Notes under the pieces: model-generated | What the model was told of the DNA's origin: nothing | The model's database searches: none | What the model saw: the letters and a program-made list of their open reading frames with translations, nothing else | Origin: Bradyrhizobium sp. CCBAU 53340 | GTDB taxonomy: Bacteria > Pseudomonadota > Alphaproteobacteria > Rhizobiales > Xanthobacteraceae | DNA length: 64,000 nucleotides | NCBI RefSeq assembly: GCF_015291645.1 | Contig: NZ_CP030055.1 | Coordinates: 4,774,001-4,838,000 of the forward strand | Direction: 5' to 3' | Shown here: piece after piece, positions 62,494-64,000 of the stretch | Numbering within the stretch: position 1 is the first letter of the stretch | How the letters are laid out: each line of letters begins with the position of its first letter | Position numbers and translations under genes: made by a program

Positions 62494-64000
62494 GCCGAGA
62501 CCGGAGCCCCCTGGCTCTTCGCGTCGACTCCATAGGTCAATTCCAGCCCGTCCAGAGCGCCCTCCTTCCGCCATTTGGCAAGCAGGCGCAGAAACGCCAT
62601 CGGTCCGCGCCAATACTGGCTATTGCGCGCCGCGACCGGATCGAACACGCCCTCATTGTTATAGTACCCGGGCGTGCATTCGGCGAGATAGGTTTGGCGG
62701 CCGACCGCGGCCTTGACGACCTCGTCCACCCATGCGTTCTCGGCCGCGAGCGTCGGCTCCAATGTCCTTGCGCCGCGCCTGCGCGCCTCTGCGATCACAT
62801 AGGCGATGTGCTGCGACTGCTCGTCGATGATATGCGGGAAGTTGGCGCTCTGGCCGGCCTGCACCGTCACGATCAGGAAGCAGTTCGGGAAGCCGCGGCT
62901 GTAGAAGCCGTGCATCGTCTTGACGCCATCGCGCCAGCGCTCGGACAGGCTCGCACCGTCGCGGCCATGGACTTCAAACCCCATGCGGCGCGCATAGTCG
63001 GTGCCGACCTCGAAGCCGCTGGCATAGATCAGACAATCGAGCTCGTAGGCCTTGCCATCGACGACCACCGCATTCTCCGTGATGCGCTCGACGCCCTTGC
63101 CCCTGGTGTCGACGAGATGGACGTTGGGACGATTGAAGGTGTCGAGATATTCGTCGTGAAAGCAAGGCCGCTTGCAGAACGCCTTGTACCAAGGCTTGAG
63201 CGCCGCCGCGGTCGCCCCATCCTTGACTACGGCGTCGACGCGGGCCCGGATCTCGTCCATCTTGCGATAGTCGGCCTGCTCGATCACCTTCAGCGCCTCT
63301 TCCATCGAGGTCACTGGTTGGGGCTGCCGGCGCGGTGCCAGTAGGATCTCGCCGAGCAGACCGGTCCAGCCGTCCTGCACCAGATCCTGCTCGAACGGCT
63401 CACCCGAAATCACCGCGGTGAAATTGTCCATGCGCTCGCGCTGCCAGCCGGGCTTCAGCCCTTCGGCCCAGGATTGGTCCGTCGGCCGGTCGTCACGTAC
63501 ACCGATCGCCGACGGCGTGCGCTGGAACACATAGAGCTCTTTCGCGGCCCGACCGAGATGCGGTACGCATTGCACGGCGGTCGCGCCCGTGCCGATGATG
63601 CCGACGCGCTTGTCGGCAAGACCGGTAAGACCACCCTCCGCGTTGCCGCCGGTGTAGGCGTAGTCCCACCTGCTGGTGTGGAAGCTATGGCCCTTGAAGC
63701 TCTCGATTCCGGGAATGCCTGGCAGCTTGGGCCGACTGAGCGGACCTCCAGCCAGGATCACGAAGCGCGCGCGGATACGATCGCCGCGATCGGTCTCGAC
63801 CAGCCAGCGTCCGTCCTGCTCCTGCCACGCCATGCGCGAGATGACTGTCTGAAACAGTGCGCGTTCATAGAGGCCGAAGTGACGACCGACGCGGCACGAG
63901 TGTTCGTAGATTTCCGGCGCGCGCGCATATTTGCGCACCGGCATGTAGCCGGTCTCCTCCAGCAGAGGCAAATAGATGTAGCTCTCTGTATCGCAGGCTG
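62490..64000 (-). CDS. Flavin-dependent monooxygenase (Baeyer-Villiger type), N-terminus beyond window
   Basis: About 503 codons are visible; the frame continues past base 64000 ([18 protein letters not shown] upstream of the first in-frame Met), so the first Rossmann motif lies outside. The visible part has the Baeyer-Villiger fingerprint [12 protein letters not shown], the second NADPH-binding GTGATA and the late [10 protein letters not shown]. It inserts oxygen into a ketone or oxidises a heteroatom with NADPH and FAD. Its stop overlaps the AroE-like gene start. Ketone substrate unknown. Confidence 0.9.
   Translation of the reverse strand, partial: ACDTESYIYLPLLEETGYMPVRKYARAPEIYEHSCRVGRHFGLYERALFQTVISRMAWQEQDGRWLVETDRGDRIRARFVILAGGPLSRPKLPGIPGIESFKGHSFHTSRWDYAYTGGNAEGGLTGLADKRVGIIGTGATAVQCVPHLGRAAKELYVFQRTPSAIGVRDDRPTDQSWAEGLKPGWQRERMDNFTAVISGEPFEQDLVQDGWTGLLGEILLAPRRQPQPVTSMEEALKVIEQADYRKMDEIRARVDAVVKDGATAAALKPWYKAFCKRPCFHDEYLDTFNRPNVHLVDTRGKGVERITENAVVVDGKAYELDCLIYASGFEVGTDYARRMGFEVHGRDGASLSERWRDGVKTMHGFYSRGFPNCFLIVTVQAGQSANFPHIIDEQSQHIAYVIAEARRRGARTLEPTLAAENAWVDEVVKAAVGRQTYLAECTPGYYNNEGVFDPVAARNSQYWRGPMAFLRLLAKWRKEGALDGLELTYGVDAKSQGAPVSA

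Overview
The window is high-GC chromosomal DNA from an alphaproteobacterium, most likely Bradyrhizobium or a close Nitrobacteraceae/Rhizobiales relative. The evidence is codon bias, Bug-type and ABC sugar-acid uptake genes, IalB-like and DUF6894-type proteins, and palindromic intergenic repeats of the sort seen in Bradyrhizobium. I see no phage, transposase, integrase, CRISPR array or rRNA. One tRNA (Gln, CTG anticodon) is present. The genus is inferred from gene content, not from a marker gene.

Layout. 1-3889: acyl-CoA genes (a thiolase-like protein lacking the nucleophilic cysteine, a CaiB-type CoA-transferase, a normal thiolase) and a small coiled-coil protein. 3949-16320: a sugar-acid regulon. 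A seven-gene minus-strand operon (ABC importer, DenD-like dehydrogenase, KDG kinase, KDPG aldolase) is divergent from a LacI regulator followed by an IlvD/Edd dehydratase and two SDR dehydrogenases. Two LacI-type operators, one before each arm, tie the halves together. 16323-19438: EamA exporter, LysR regulator, M50 protease and a small membrane protein. 19426-24975: a self-contained iron-siderophore uptake operon (TonB-dependent receptor, PiuC-type dioxygenase, ExbB, ExbD, TonB), with three 22-bp-phased direct repeats upstream of the receptor.

25812-31572: an MdtABC-like RND efflux pair, an IalB-family secreted protein, a small secreted protein and a DUF1428 protein, then tRNA-Gln. 31945-38176: a second sugar-acid operon (Bug solute-binding protein, iron-type alcohol dehydrogenase, PdxA2-like dehydrogenase, DtnK/OtnK-like kinase, DapA-family aldolase) divergent from an IclR regulator, with a perfect inverted repeat between them. 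38219-40276: RNase Z, a small protein, and an alpha/beta hydrolase whose nucleophilic serine is glycine. 40433-45697: GntR/FCD regulator, aldehyde dehydrogenase, MFS transporter, amidase. 45699-51075: TetR regulator divergent from an HAE1-type RND pump, with a palindromic operator candidate.

51072-59030 is a regulatory neighbourhood: TauE/SafE permease, two overlapping small genes, three paralogous solo LuxR-type regulators and one AraC regulator, interleaved with small secreted or DUF proteins. It holds two perfect Crp-type sites (TGTGA-N6-TCACA) and a perfect 20-bp palindrome. 59124-64000: MaoC dehydratase, two tiny overlapping ORFs, small conserved-looking proteins, a lytic transglycosylase, and an AroE-like dehydrogenase translationally coupled to a Baeyer-Villiger-type flavin monooxygenase that runs off the window.

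The most unusual items are the C4 sugar-acid operon, the paired LacI operators, the paralogous LuxR set with its Crp-like sites, and the two enzymes missing their catalytic nucleophiles. I found no defence island or clearly unprecedented machine.
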